DNA from: Notamacropus eugenii
Lineage: Eukaryota; Chordata; Mammalia; Diprotodontia; Macropodidae
Direction: 5' to 3'
Assembly: GCF_028372415.1 (NCBI RefSeq)
Contig: NC_092878.1
Location: 30,114,903-30,178,902 of the forward strand
Length of the DNA stretch: 64,000 nucleotides
The notes below the pieces were generated by a model. It had not been told where the DNA came from and did no database searches. It saw nothing but the letters and a program-made list of their open reading frames with translations. Positions 48,127 through 58,452 of this stretch are shown in pieces (position 1 is the stretch's first letter; every line of letters starts with the position of its first letter). The position numbers and the translations under genes are program-made.

Positions 48127-51100
48127 AGAGGATTCTGGGAAGATAGTCATGTAGGTTAGAAAACTTTCAGCTCTCCACATTTTCTCCACAAAAGAAAGAC
48201 CTTGCTTAAGAGCAGCAGAAATAAAGGGGTAAAGCAGTTGTTGCCTAACACAGTTTGAGAAGATTCCAGGAAAGACCCAAACTCCAGGGGCCTGAGTTTC
48301 TATCTGAATGAAGTGCAGACACCTCCAAGCCAATCCCACAGAGTGAACAAACAAGCCCTGGGGCAGCTAGGTTGATAGGCAGCCCCAGCTTCAGAAACTT
48401 TCATCTCCAGAACAGTGTTGGGGAGATGAGGTGGGAGGTGAGGGTGTCTGAAAGCTGAATAGAAGATTGAAGGACTTTCCACTGCCAAGGGACACCAAGC
48501 ACAGCTGTGCTGACCAGATGTGTCCCAGACTGGCTGCAGGGAGGAGGAGCTAGCACACACCTAGTGACTGCAGTAGCAAGGGGCAGGGACCCTGTTGGCT
48601 GTGGGCACTTGCAGGACAGCAGAATACCTGGCTTCAGTTCCAGGGCAGAAATGACAGCTGTAGTTTGCAGCCACCCGAGGAACCAGAGGGAGCAAAATCA
48701 TGTGTGGCTTAGGAGTGGAGAGAAGAGCTCTAGGTTGGGTCCCATGTAACAGTAGGAAAGATCCGAGGCTTGGGGCAGCATTCCCTGTACCTTGGGACTA
48801 GAACGTGATTGCACTGACAGCTGCTAACAATAAAATAAAACAATCAATAAATGAATGAAATAAGTAAAGAAAGGAGAAAGAACCCAACCACAGATGATTA
48901 CAATGGGGATAGAGAAGATCTGGGTTACTATTGAGAAGAAGATAATGGAGCTAAAAAAGCCACTCCTATTTTCATGAGAAACGTCAAATGGCCCCAAAAA
49001 GAGTTCTTGGAAGAACTTAAAAAGGACTTTAAAAATCAAGAGAGATCAAGGAAAAATTAGAAAAAAGAAAAAAAAATCAAGAAAATTAGGAAAAGAAAAC
49101 CAACCAACTGGAAGTGGAGAATCAAAAACTTAAGGAAGAAAATAATTCCTTGAAAATTAGAATTGGGCAAGGGGAAGCTAATGATGTTCTAGAACACCAC
49201 GAAATCATCAGACAAGATCAAAAGAATGAAAAAATAGAAGAGAAAGTGAAATATCTCATCAGAAAAACAACTGATCTGGAGAACAGATCAAGGAGAGAAA
49301 TATAAGAATAGTCAGACCCTGAAAACTACACTGAAGAAAGGAATCTTTATACAATACTCTAAGAAATTATCAAGGAAAAATTGTCCTGAAGTTCTAGAAC
49401 AAGAAGGTAAAGTTGAAATAGAAGAATTGCACTGATCATCCCCTGAAAGAGAGCTCAGGACGTAAACTTAGAGGAGCATCATGGCCAAGCTTCGGGGCTC
49501 CCAGGTTAAGGAGGAAATCGTGGAAGCAACAAGAAAAAAACAACCCAGATATCGTGGACCTACAATAAGGATACCGCAAGATCAGACAGCTGCTGTGTCC
49601 TGTAGCGGGAAAGAGCTGGGGTAATAAGCAAGGGTAATTTATCCAACAAAGTGAAGTACAGTCCTGCATGGGGAAAAAAATGGACAATAAAGGAACTGAA
49701 AAGGGGAAATATAATACATAACATCCAAGCAAACGAGGGCTCGGTTATCTAGTACAGATGGGGCATGAAAGGAAAAACTTGTACAGAAGAAGCTAGTGGG
49801 GAGGCGTGCTGCAACCTTACTCTCCTCAGAAGTGGATTAGAGAGGGAAACACATGTAGGTAGGTATGTATAAAAGTCTTCTAAATTCAGGAGGGGAGAGG
49901 ATAAGGGGAGAGGATAAAGGAAGGACTTCAGAGGGGTGGGTAGGTTAAGGAATAAGAGGGCAAGGTAGCAGGGAGAAGTAAAGCGGAGGACTGGGGGGGG
50001 GATAGAATAAATAGGGTGAGAATAGGGAGGAAAATGCACAACAGATCATTGTAGCTTAGACTGTGAATGGGGCAAATTTACCCACAGAATGGAAACGGAT
50101 AGCAGATTAAAAATTTTAATTAAAGAGTTTGTTGCTTTCAGGAAACAAAAATGAGAGATGAACACAAAGATAAAATAAAGGACAGGGGTAGACGTTCGTA
50201 TGTAAAAAAGAGCAGGGATGGTAATCATGATCGAAGACACAGCTTAAAGTTAAATAGGTTTAATCAAAAGTAAAAGATAGAAAAGCGACACTGTGTCGAT
50301 GATGTTATTCAACATTGTCTTGGACCATTTAAAACACCTAGACACATTCCTGCCAGAACAGACACAGGAAGTGTATGAACATGACCCTGAAACACTTGAC
50401 TCAGATCTAAATAATTGAAGTAATGTTTATTTATTGATCATGGGTAGGCAAAGCCAATGTAAATTTTTAAATGACAGTTTTACCTAACTAATCTATTCAG
50501 CGTCTTCCCAATTAAATTACTAAAAAATTATTTTACCGAGTTAGAAACAACAACAAAGGTCATTTCTAAGAACAAAAGGTCAGAAACTTCAAAGAAACCA
50601 GGAAAAAATATGTCAAGGAAGATTCAGCAGCATCAAGACTTAGACTGTATTATAATGTGAGAGCATTGTTGTAAACAAGGATAATTTCAATTATTTTTAA
50701 TGAAAACTTTCTTACACAGATAAAACATATGCAGTGAAGAATAGAAGGAATGCAGAAAAGTGGGAAAATAGTTTCCTAGACAGTCTCTCAAATAGGATGT
50801 GATTGGGTTGGAATTTTTCCGTGGTGTAGGAAATGATGAGCTGGTTGTTGTAGAAAAACATGGAGACTTTCATCTATGAAGGAAGATGCTATCTACCTTC
50901 AGAGAACAGATGATGGGAGGAAGTAAGCATAGTATGTCTTAGATATTTTTGCTTAAGTATATATGGATATATTTGTAGATATCTATGTATATGTCCCCAG
51001 ATTCATACTTCATTGTAGCCTCCTCTAGGGTGGGAGGAAAGGGAGGGGCAAAATAAAGTAAAAAGGACAAAACCAACAAAGAAGCAAAGCTGGGCAACTT

Positions 51101-51256
51101 TGAAAACAACGTGTAGTGTTTATCTTATAGATTTTCTTGAAATGGAAATGTATTTTTATATTGAATCCTCTTACGGTCTACTGTATACAGGGCAGGTTTT
51201 CTTTTCTTTTCTCACTTTGTATTTAAATTTAAAATAAAAAATTCGCAAAAAGAAAT
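48127..51256 (+). mobile_element. L1-derived element with 5'UTR, ORF1 remnant and 3' tail, mostly lacking ORF2
   Basis: 5'UTR start ('attctgggaagatagtcatg') to about 48830; ORF1 remnant with IRKTTDLENRSRREI-like sequence (49114-49305) and, further on, the 'caggttaaggaggaaatcgt' segment; a G-rich middle; a short piece like early ORF2 (50040-50280); tail ending 'tttaaatttaaaataaaa'. About 3.1 kb, so most of ORF2 is absent: either an internally deleted L1 or a HAL1-like non-autonomous element. Many decayed positions. Nested in the L2 at 46865-51760. Confidence 0.65.
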
Positions 51257-51259
51257 GTT

Positions 51260-51760
51260 ACAAAATAGGAATGACAAATGGGGCAGTCTTTTGGAGGGAA
51301 TGGGATGGAATGGGATCTCTTGAACAAGTGTAGAGATCAGCCTTGTTAAGCCCCACTTCTTCGTGTGGGATAGGAGTGAAGGACATACAGTAACAGAAGG
51401 TATCTGAGTGTGAGGAAGGAGAAGACGTACCTTACGGTGAATGACCTCAGTTTTTTCCCATAAAATACAAGGAGGCAAGGGTCTCATCTGCCTTTGTTCA
51501 GCAGCACTTGTGCCAGGAACGATCCAAGGCTGAGGCTTGGCAGCTTACAATCAGTGATAGGATAAGGGGCCTAGGGACTCAAGAAAGGATTGTGTAGAGC
51601 TAAACTGGTTCACCAATGGGATCCAAGAGAATTAGTCCTGAAGTTAAGGTTTTTGAAATGTGTACAAGGATTTGCATAATTTAGAGCATTTAAAAATGTT
51701 TCTGACCTCTGGGAGGATAGGTTCGGGAGTGACCCTGAACCAGAGGACCAGTTAGACTTG
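51260..51760 (-). mobile_element. L2-type LINE, antisense, right part
   Basis: It resumes the L2 of 46865-48110: 'gggatctcttgaacaagtgt', 'ttcttcgtgtgggataggag' and 'gtgaatgacctcagtttttt' parallel 14060-14240 of the other long L2. The right edge is unclear beyond about 51490. Confidence 0.6.
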
Positions 51761-52015
51761 AGATAATCAGAGCAGTGGAGGGGGTAAGCCTACCAGGATC
51801 TCCACACTAAGGCCTAAAAAGAAGAGTTTTGAAGGCTTTATTTGCAGAAATTGTGAATGTGCAAGAGCGTGCTCCTTCAGGAAGCCTGCTTTTCAAAACA
51901 TCCAAATATAGGAGAACTCTCTATGTAGGGTTATTGATTCTCTTGTTTTCCCCCAAAGAAGATTAAGACCTGCGTTTGCTCTTTTCCATCTTTGATTCTG
52001 TTCCCTTTTTTGTAG

Positions 52016-52161
52016 GCACCCCCGTGAGAATCCTTTCCATAATCTGAAGGTCCTTTTAGTATCCGACCAGCAGCAAAATTTCCTGGAACTCTGGTCTGAG
52101 ATCCTCATGACTGGGGGAGCAGCCTCAGTGAAGCAGCACCACTCAGTTGCCCAGAACAAAG
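52016..52161 (+). CDS. TP53BP1: TP53BP1 exon: BRCT2 start
   Basis: This 146-base exon, TTTTTTGTAG to AAAG|gtatct, reads [49 protein letters not shown]. It differs from human in only a few residues (WQPRENPFQN, HHSSAHNK). It starts BRCT repeat 2 (KVLLVSD strand, GGAASVK loop). Open, in phase with 46748 and 52617. Confidence 0.97.
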
Positions 52162-52616
52162 GTATCTATTGAAAGGATGTTAGGAAGCCCCTGCTTCCCC
52201 AAGAAGTGCATTGTTCCTCTTGCCAACGGCAGGCTAGCTTTTATAATGACTGGGCCTTGTGGTCAAAGTTCCTGTCCTGACAGGTAGATCTTGCTCGTGT
52301 TCTACTGAGAGAAGACAAGCAACTTGAAGAGGTGAGGTGAGCCACCATGACACCAGCACAGGGCTGTTCTTAGTTTCCGCTTGGTTCCAGTGATGTATTT
52401 GCCAAACCTTTTCCCAGACACAACCATTCTCTGGGTTCAGGGACGCTCACTATGGTATCCTTCTACTGAAACGTCCTAATTCAAATAGATATTTGATGGA
52501 CGGAACAGGTCTCTAGTTTGGGCAAAGTGGAATGGGCTGGCTAGAGGGCACGTCCTTCCTCATAACAGAGGGCTGTGATGTATTTCTTTCCATTTGTTTT
52601 CTGCTCGTTCTTTCAG

Positions 52617-52804
52617 ATGTTGCTTTGGGGGTATTTGACGTTGTGGTGACAGACCCCTCGTGCCCTTCCTCAGTGCTGAAGTGTGCAGAAGCGTTACAGC
52701 TGCCCGTGGTGTCACAAGAGTGGGTGATCCAGTGCCTCATTGCTGGGGAGAGAGTTGGATTCAAGCAGCATCCGAAATATAAACATGATTATGTCGCTGA
52801 CTGA
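52617..52804 (+). CDS. TP53BP1: TP53BP1 last coding exon: BRCT2 end and stop
   Basis: It opens after GTTCTTTCAG and reads [62 protein letters not shown], stop TGA (52802-52804). Human ends KYKHDYVSH, so the last two residues differ. The [12 protein letters not shown] stretch is the conserved BRCT tryptophan motif. Sixty-two codons including the stop. Confidence 0.97.
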
Positions 52805-52970
52805 AGATGCTCGGCCCCATCAATTTCATTCCCTGCTATTGTGAAGACTGTGTTTTAACCAGGTTTTAAATGTGTCTTGTGTGTAACCGGACTTCATGCA
52901 TGGATCATTGTATATAGTTTTCTTTGCTGAACTTTTATGATAAAATAAATGTTGAATCTCTTTGGTTGTA
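52805..52970 (+). other. TP53BP1: TP53BP1 3'UTR
   Basis: A short AT-rich tail follows the stop, with AATAAA at 52944-52949 and a GT-rich stretch just after it ('ctctttggttgtag'). Cleavage is expected about 15-25 bases after the hexamer. A longer form cannot be excluded. Confidence 0.75.
52944..52949 (+). terminator. TP53BP1: TP53BP1 poly(A) signal AATAAA
   Basis: Canonical hexamer 140 bases after the stop codon, followed by a GT-rich element. Confidence 0.8.
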
Positions 52971-53082
52971 GTAACTGATTCTTTATCCTTTGTTTTTTTC
53001 TGAGTTTCTTTTGGAAGGAAGGAATAGGAGAAAAGAACATTACCTGTATGGCAGAGGTGCTTGAACCACTTGTTTTTAGTAT

Positions 53083-53230
53083 TTTGAGAAATGTATTTCA
53101 ATATAATTGGTTTCCTTTGTAATCCTATGTATTTCATGAATGTGAAAACAGTTCTTAGGAGTGGATCTACAGATTTCACCAGACTGCCAGAGGGGGTCCA
53201 TGTCAGGAAAATGATCAAGAACTCCCAACT
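53083..53230. mobile_element. Non-autonomous DNA transposon-like repeat, second copy
   Basis: 'gtatttcaatataattggtt' and 'caccagactgccagaggggg' match the reverse complement of 716-949. One end, 'tgatcaagaactccc', resembles its GGTTCTTAACC terminus. It lies just downstream of TP53BP1. Confidence 0.5.
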
Positions 53231-53424
53231 GTACGACTTTTAAGCAGAAGAGAGTCCTCATCACCTTTTGGAAGAGGAGCATCTGGCCTTGCAGATAAGG
53301 GGGATGAGGGGCTTTCAGATTTGCTATTTGGTATTTAGTAGGCTTAGTGGTGACCATTTTTGTTTTTTCTAGTTAATTTTGTACCAAGACATTCCAAAGA
53401 TAAGTGGAGAATATTCTTTGCCTT

Positions 53425-53441
53425 AAAATATTTCTTTCCAG
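53425..53441 (+). repeat. Target-site duplication, left, of HAL1
   Basis: AAAATATTTCTTTCCAG, repeated exactly at 56388-56404. It starts at a TT|AAAA junction, the usual L1 endonuclease cut. Confidence 0.93.
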
Positions 53442-56387
53442 GGGGCGGAGCCAAGATGGCGGAGTAGAAAGACGCACATACACATAGCTCTGAACCCACA
53501 ACCCATAGAATGGCTACAGGGAAGTAACTCACGGCGAATTCCGCACCCAGAGGCCACGGAACATTGGAGCGAGGGAGATTTCTGTTCCAGAGAGACCTGC
53601 AAACCTCTCGCAGGGGGAGGTCCTTCGCGCTGCGGACTGGGCACCGGGACTGGGAGCTGAGTGCAGCCCTGCTGCGGCCGCGGCACCGAGAGGAAAAGAT
53701 CCGAGCAGGCTTCACAGACAGGATCTCCAGCGGCCACGCGGGTCCCTCCACCCACAGAGGGATCTGCAAACCTCTCGCAAAAGGTCCGTCGCGCTGCAGA
53801 CACAAAGCCCAGCCCAGACCTGCTGCGGCCACGGCTGCGGCACCGAGAGAAACAGATCCGAGCAGGCTTCAGGGACGGGATCTCCAGCGGCCGCACAAGT
53901 CCCTCCACCCACAGGTGACAGGGGTGGGTGAGAGAGTCTCTTTGGCGGGTCGAGAGGGGAGTGGGGTGCCCCCATAATTCAGGCCCCCCCCCGGGAGGTA
54001 GAAGCTGAGAGGCGGCTGCAGACAGGGGCTCCCCAAGCGGGCGGGAGCTTGAATCCATTGCGGAAGGTCGGCACATAAACCCCCTGAGGGAACTGAGCCT
54101 GAGAGGTGGCCCTGCCCCGATCTCAGCACCAGATCATAATCTCATACTGAATAGCAGCCCTGCCCCCGCCAAAAGCCCTGAGGTTGGAAGCAGCATTTGA
54201 ATCTCAGACCACAAACACGGGCTGGGAGGATCAGGAGGTGAGGTGGGTGTGAGGAAAATATTCAGAGGTCAAGTCACTGGCTGGGAAAATGCCCAGAAAA
54301 GGGAAAAGAAATAAGACTATAGAAGGTTACTTTCTTGGCGAACAGGCATTTCCTCCCTTCCTTTCTGATGAGGAAGAACAATGTTTACCATCAGGCAAAG
54401 ACACAGAAATCAAGGCTTCTGTGTCCCAGCCCACCCAATGGGCTCAGGCCATGGAAGAGCTCAAAAAGAATTTTGAAAATCAAGTTAGAGAGGTGGAGGA
54501 AAAGCTGGGAAGAGAAATGAGAGACATGAAGTCAAAGCATGAACAGCAGATCAGCTCCCTGCTAAGGGAGACCCAAAAAAATGTTGAAGAAATTAACACC
54601 TTGAAAACTAGCCTAACTCAATTGGCAAAAGAGGTTCAAAAAGCCAATGAGGAGAAGAATGCTTTCAAAAGCAGAATTAGCCAAATGGAAAAGGAGATTC
54701 AAAAGCTCACTGAAGAAAATAGTTCTTTCAAAATTAGAATGGCACAGATGGAGGCTAATGACTTTATGCAAAACCAAGAAATCACAGAACAAAGAGAGAA
54801 GAATGGAAAAATGGAAAATAATGTGAAATATCTCATTGGAAAAACAACAGACCTGGAAAATAGATCCAGGAGAGACAATTTAAAAATTATGGGACTACCT
54901 GAAAGCCATGATCAAAAGAAGAGCCTAGACATCATCTTTCATGAAATTATCAAGGAAAACTGCCCTGAGATTCTAGAACCAGAGGGCAAAATAAATATCC
55001 AAGGAATCCACAGAACACCGCCTGAAAGAGATCCAAAAAGAGAAACTCCTAGGAACATTGTGACCAAATTCCAGAGTTCCCAGGTCAAGGAGAAAATACT
55101 GCAGGCAGCTAGAAAGAAACAATTCAAGTATTGTGGAAATACAATCAGGATAACACAAGATCTAGCAGCCTCTACATTAAGGGATCGAAGGGCATGGAAC
55201 AGTATATTCCAGAAGTCAAAGGAACTAGGACTAAAACCAAGAATCACCTACCCAGCAAAACTGAGTATAATACTTCAGGGGAAAAATTGGTCTTTCAATG
55301 AAATAGAGGATTTTCAAGTATTCTTGATGAAAAGACCAGAGCTGAAAAGAAAATTTGACTTTCAAACACAAGAATGAAGAGAACCATGAAAAGGTGAACA
55401 GCAAAGTGAAGTCATAAGGGACTTACTAAAGCTGAACTGTTTACATTCCTACATGGAAAGACAATATTTGTAACTCTTGAAACATTTCAGTATCTGGGTA
55501 CTGGGTGGGATTACACATGCACACACGCTCACATACACAGAGACAGAGTGCACAGAGTGAATGGAATAGGATGGGATCATATCTTTAAAACAAAATGAAA
55601 TCAAGCAGTGAGAGAGAAATATATTGGGAAGAGAAAGGGAGAAATTGAATGGGGCAAATTATCTCTCATAAAAGAGGCAATCAAAAGACTCATTAGTGGA
55701 GGGATAAAGAGGGGAGGTGAGAGAAAAACATGAAGTCTACTCTCATTACATTCCACTAAAGAAAAGAATAAAGTGCACACTCATTTTGGTAGGAAAACCT
55801 ATCTCACAATACAGGAAAGTGGGGGATAAGGGGACAAGCAGGGTGGGGGGGATGATAGAAGGGAGGGCATGAGGAGGAGAGTGCAATTCGAGGTCGACAC
55901 TCATGGGGAGGGATAGGATCAAAAGAGAATAGAAGTAATGGGGGACAGGATAGGTTGGAGGGAAATATAGTTAGTCCTATACAGCACAACTATTATGGAA
56001 GTCATTTGCAAAACTACACAGATTTGGCCTATATTGAATTGCTTGCCTTCCAAAGGGAAGGGGTGGAGAGGGAGGGAGGTAAAGAAGGTGGAACTCAAAG
56101 TGTTAGGATCAACTGTCGAGTAATGTTCTTGCCACTAGGAAATAAGAAAAACAGGTAAAGGGGTATAGAAAGCTATCTGCCCCTACAGGACAAAAGAGAA
56201 GATGGAGACAAGGGCAGAGAGGGATGATAGAAGAGAGAGCAGATTGGTCATAGGGGCAATTAGAATGCTTGGTGTTTGGGGGGGGAGGGGATAAAAGGGG
56301 AGAAAATTTGTAACCCAAAATTTTGTGAAAATGAATGTTAAAAGTTAAATAAATAAATTTAATAAAAAAAAAAAAAAGAGGAAAAAA
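53442..56387 (+). mobile_element. HAL1 (half-L1) non-LTR retrotransposon, apparently full-length
   Basis: About 2.9 kb between perfect 17-base duplications. The 5' end 'ggggcggagccaagatggcg' is the usual start of marsupial L1/HAL1 promoters. A GC- and CpG-rich 5'UTR follows (to about 54288), then one intact ORF1 (54289-55377), an approximately 1-kb purine-rich 3' region and an A-rich tail after 'gttaaataaataaattt'. No reverse-transcriptase frame exists inside, as expected of HAL1, which uses the L1 machinery in trans. The perfect duplications, open frame and retained CpGs indicate a very recent insertion. Sense to TP53BP1, about 470 bases past its poly(A) site. Confidence 0.9.
54289..55377 (+). 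CDS. HAL1 ORF1 protein, intact (362 aa)
   Basis: An L1 ORF1p-like RNA-binding chaperone, cytoplasmic in known L1s. Basic N-terminus (MPRKGKRNKTIEGYF); long coiled coil at about residues 45-190 with heptad-like repeats (LLRETQKNVEEINTLKTSLT and similar); then the RNA-recognition domain from about 190 (YLIGKTTDLENRSRRDNLKI, MGLPESHD) and the C-terminal domain (RNIVTKFQSSQVKEKILQAA, RITQDLAASTLRDRRAWNSI). No internal stop. The ATG at 54289 follows the GC-rich 5'UTR. The same conserved segments appear, decayed, in the L1 copies at 39700-40500, 49100-49560 and 61800-62500. ORF1 is all this element encodes. Confidence 0.9.
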   Translation: MPRKGKRNKTIEGYFLGEQAFPPFLSDEEEQCLPSGKDTEIKASVSQPTQWAQAMEELKKNFENQVREVEEKLGREMRDMKSKHEQQISSLLRETQKNVEEINTLKTSLTQLAKEVQKANEEKNAFKSRISQMEKEIQKLTEENSSFKIRMAQMEANDFMQNQEITEQREKNGKMENNVKYLIGKTTDLENRSRRDNLKIMGLPESHDQKKSLDIIFHEIIKENCPEILEPEGKINIQGIHRTPPERDPKRETPRNIVTKFQSSQVKEKILQAARKKQFKYCGNTIRITQDLAASTLRDRRAWNSIFQKSKELGLKPRITYPAKLSIILQGKNWSFNEIEDFQVFLMKRPELKRKFDFQTQE

Positions 56388-56404
56388 AAAATATTTCTTT
56401 CCAG
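56388..56404 (+). repeat. Target-site duplication, right, of HAL1
   Basis: Exact copy of 53425-53441, directly after the A-rich tail. Confidence 0.93.
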
Positions 56405-57194
56405 TGAGTATAGGACTGGTAAGTTACATATACTTTCTCAAATATGAAATTACTAAACTTAGGGATGCTAAGACCCCACTGAACTCTGAAGGGCTTTCCT
56501 TTGAAGTATGGTAAGCTGTCCTGTGGAGCTAGCTAGCGGAGAGTCTAGGATTGGGCTGGGACCGGGTCAAAAGCTCTGAAGTCCTATAAAATGAAGTAGC
56601 TGCCTGAACACTTAGAAATTTTCAAAACTCCAAAAAGGCATACATTTAATTACTGTAACCATGGCCCTTACTACCAAAACCAGTTAAGGTAGTCCCTTTG
56701 AGGTCTGTGGTAGAAGGAGAGACCACCTCCATCCATCTTTTTTAGGAGATACCTGAATATCTCCCCTTTCCTCCTGCTTTCTAAGAGACATCAATGGGAA
56801 AATCCCTGCTCAGTGACTGACTGCCTTGAAGAGTGAGGGGATATTAGACTAGTTTTAATCTGCTACACAGAGAAGCCAGTACCGTGGTGAGGGTTTAATA
56901 AATATTTATTTTGATGGTGTTACGACACTCCTGATGACCTAGGTTCAAGCCCTGTCTCTGCCACACAGACTATTTCCACTTAACTCCTTGGCGCTCTGGG
57001 TACCTCTAAGGCCTGAGTTGCAGACTGGCTGCAGAGCTGCATTGATGGAGGGAGGGGAGTCTCCCATACCTCTGAAATACCACCCATCACCCCCCAGAAA
57101 AAAACAAAAAAACAACTGCTAATTGCTTCTGCTTTCGTAGCACTAATATAGTTGGGTGTGGAATTTGTGACTTAAACTACTAATGCCCTTTTAT
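56405..57194. other. Intergenic segment between the convergent gene ends
   Basis: Apparently unique sequence between the HAL1 and the likely TUBGCP4 poly(A) site. No repeat or exon was recognised, apart from a weak MIR-like stretch near 56900-57040. Confidence 0.45.
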
Positions 57195-57890
57195 AGCTGA
57201 AATTTCACATGGGGTCTTTATTCTATTTCCCTCCCCCCCGCCCCCAGCTTCTGTACATCTTAATTCTCTGACAGACACAGCCACTTAATCATTAAGTTGA
57301 AGCTGAGATAGTTGGAAGTTGTTTGATTTTTTGATTCATGGATTAAGATCTTTTAGCTTCTTCAAAGACAGTGGAAAAACTGTGAATAAGGAAGAACAGC
57401 TATCAAGTCAATAGAAAGTTTACCTGTTGCCCTTCTTGCTAATGACATCTAGAAATCTAATGTGCAAAAACGATCCTCTTTCCAAATGTGTGCCATAAGC
57501 AGATCTGACTTTCCGGTCATATTATAATGATTGTTCAGAATGTATTTCTAATAGAAGTACACGTTCAGTCACGGTCACTTGACTATTAACTAAGTCATGC
57601 TTTACCACCAAACTCATAGAAGGAGGATTAATAAACTCTTCTACAAGGCCAGAAAAAAATTCGCTTCTGTTTTGATGTATAATGAAGCTAACTTTTTTTT
57701 TAATGGTGACAAATGATATCCTTAGTACAAGTTAATGGCTTCATGACAAGAGAGCGGATTAAACTGCATTTCTCAGTTATAAAAGTAGAAGAGAATGTTT
57801 CCATGAACCTTCAGCAACAGACGGAATCACCTCTGGACGGATGGAAACTGCAATCTTGCCAACTTAGCTCCTGAATCTCAACCACAGGGT
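57195..57890 (-). other. TUBGCP4: TUBGCP4 3'UTR (likely extent)
   Basis: It runs on the - strand from the stop codon at 57891 down to an AATAAA (57217-57222 on the + strand reads TTTATT). Length about 700 bases. The lower limit is inferred from that hexamer only. Confidence 0.55.
57217..57222 (-). terminator. TUBGCP4: Likely TUBGCP4 poly(A) signal
   Basis: TTTATT on the + strand is AATAAA on the - strand, about 670 bases after the TUBGCP4 stop. No other hexamer was checked in detail. Confidence 0.5.
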
Positions 57891-57903
57891 TCATACCCCA
57901 AAA
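57891..57903 (-). CDS. TUBGCP4: TUBGCP4 last coding exon (end of CDS)
   Basis: On the - strand an acceptor TTTTCTTTTGCAG is followed by T TTT GGG GTA TGA. With the AG of the previous exon this gives Ser-Phe-Gly-Val-stop; human gamma-tubulin complex component 4 ends in LGSFGM. The exon thus carries only the last four residues of the protein and the 3'UTR; the final residue is Val instead of Met. Phase and context fit exactly. Confidence 0.9.
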
Positions 57904-58239
57904 CTGCAAAAGAAAAAGACACCATCACATACTTTTCCTGCAAAAAAACTATAGATGTGAGACAGTTTCACATTCAAAATCAAGGAATCGTAGATAGCTC
58001 CTAGCCTGTCTTCTGTTACCATCAAAAGATCAGCTGGGAGGAGGCTTAGAAAAAATTACTAAGACCAAAGAAGTCTTTTTTTTTCTCTTTAGGAAAAAGT
58101 TTGAAGAAAGATAAATGGTAAAACTGAGCAAATGATTCCTACTATGCCCTCTTGCTCACAAACCCACACTATAAGAAGGGAGAAAAAATCGTACTGAAGA
58201 GACTGTTCAGTATAAAAAAGCTTGATCTTTTTACATGAG

Positions 58240-58425
58240 GCAGCATGACACAGGCAGAGGGCAGCCCACTGGATATAAAGTCAGAGAAGCTGAATTCAGT
58301 ACCTGGTACTGCTATTTATGTGACTTTGGGCAGTCTGAGACATTAGGTGTCAATTTCCTCGTTGTAAAATAAGGGGGTTGGAGTAGAAGATCCCTCCGGT
58401 GCAGTGTATGATTCCAGGAACCTAG
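58240..58425 (+). mobile_element. MIR-type SINE in TUBGCP4 intron
   Basis: 'gaggcagcatgacacaggca', 'agtcagagaagctgaattca' and 'tgactttgggcagtctgaga' in MIR order, between the two TUBGCP4 exons. Confidence 0.6.
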
Positions 58426-58452
58426 TCAGCTGAATACCTAACCTGTGCCTAC

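Larger units (their letters stand above)
1250..52970 (+). other. TP53BP1: TP53BP1 transcription unit, 3' portion
   Basis: 53BP1 is a chromatin-bound DNA double-strand-break adaptor. It reads H4K20me2 (tandem Tudor) and H2AK15ub (UDR), promotes end joining and binds p53 through its BRCT repeats. Fourteen exons are identified by near-identity of their translations to human 53BP1 as remembered, in the right order and phase. They cover the LC8-binding segment, oligomerisation domain, GAR motif, Tudor, UDR, NLS and both BRCTs. The 5' half of the gene, including the N-terminal ST/Q region, lies upstream of the window. Introns are AT-rich and full of LINEs and SINEs. Two adjacent exons (38331-38522 and 41032-41242) are damaged; all others are open and have GT/AG borders. 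The gene identity is very secure; whether it is functional here is uncertain. Confidence 0.95.

Noticed and set aside
53423-54129. Several long overlapping frames on both strands near 53.4-54.1 kb (up to 217 aa).
   Set aside because: They are artefacts of the GC-rich HAL1 5'UTR; no conserved protein content.
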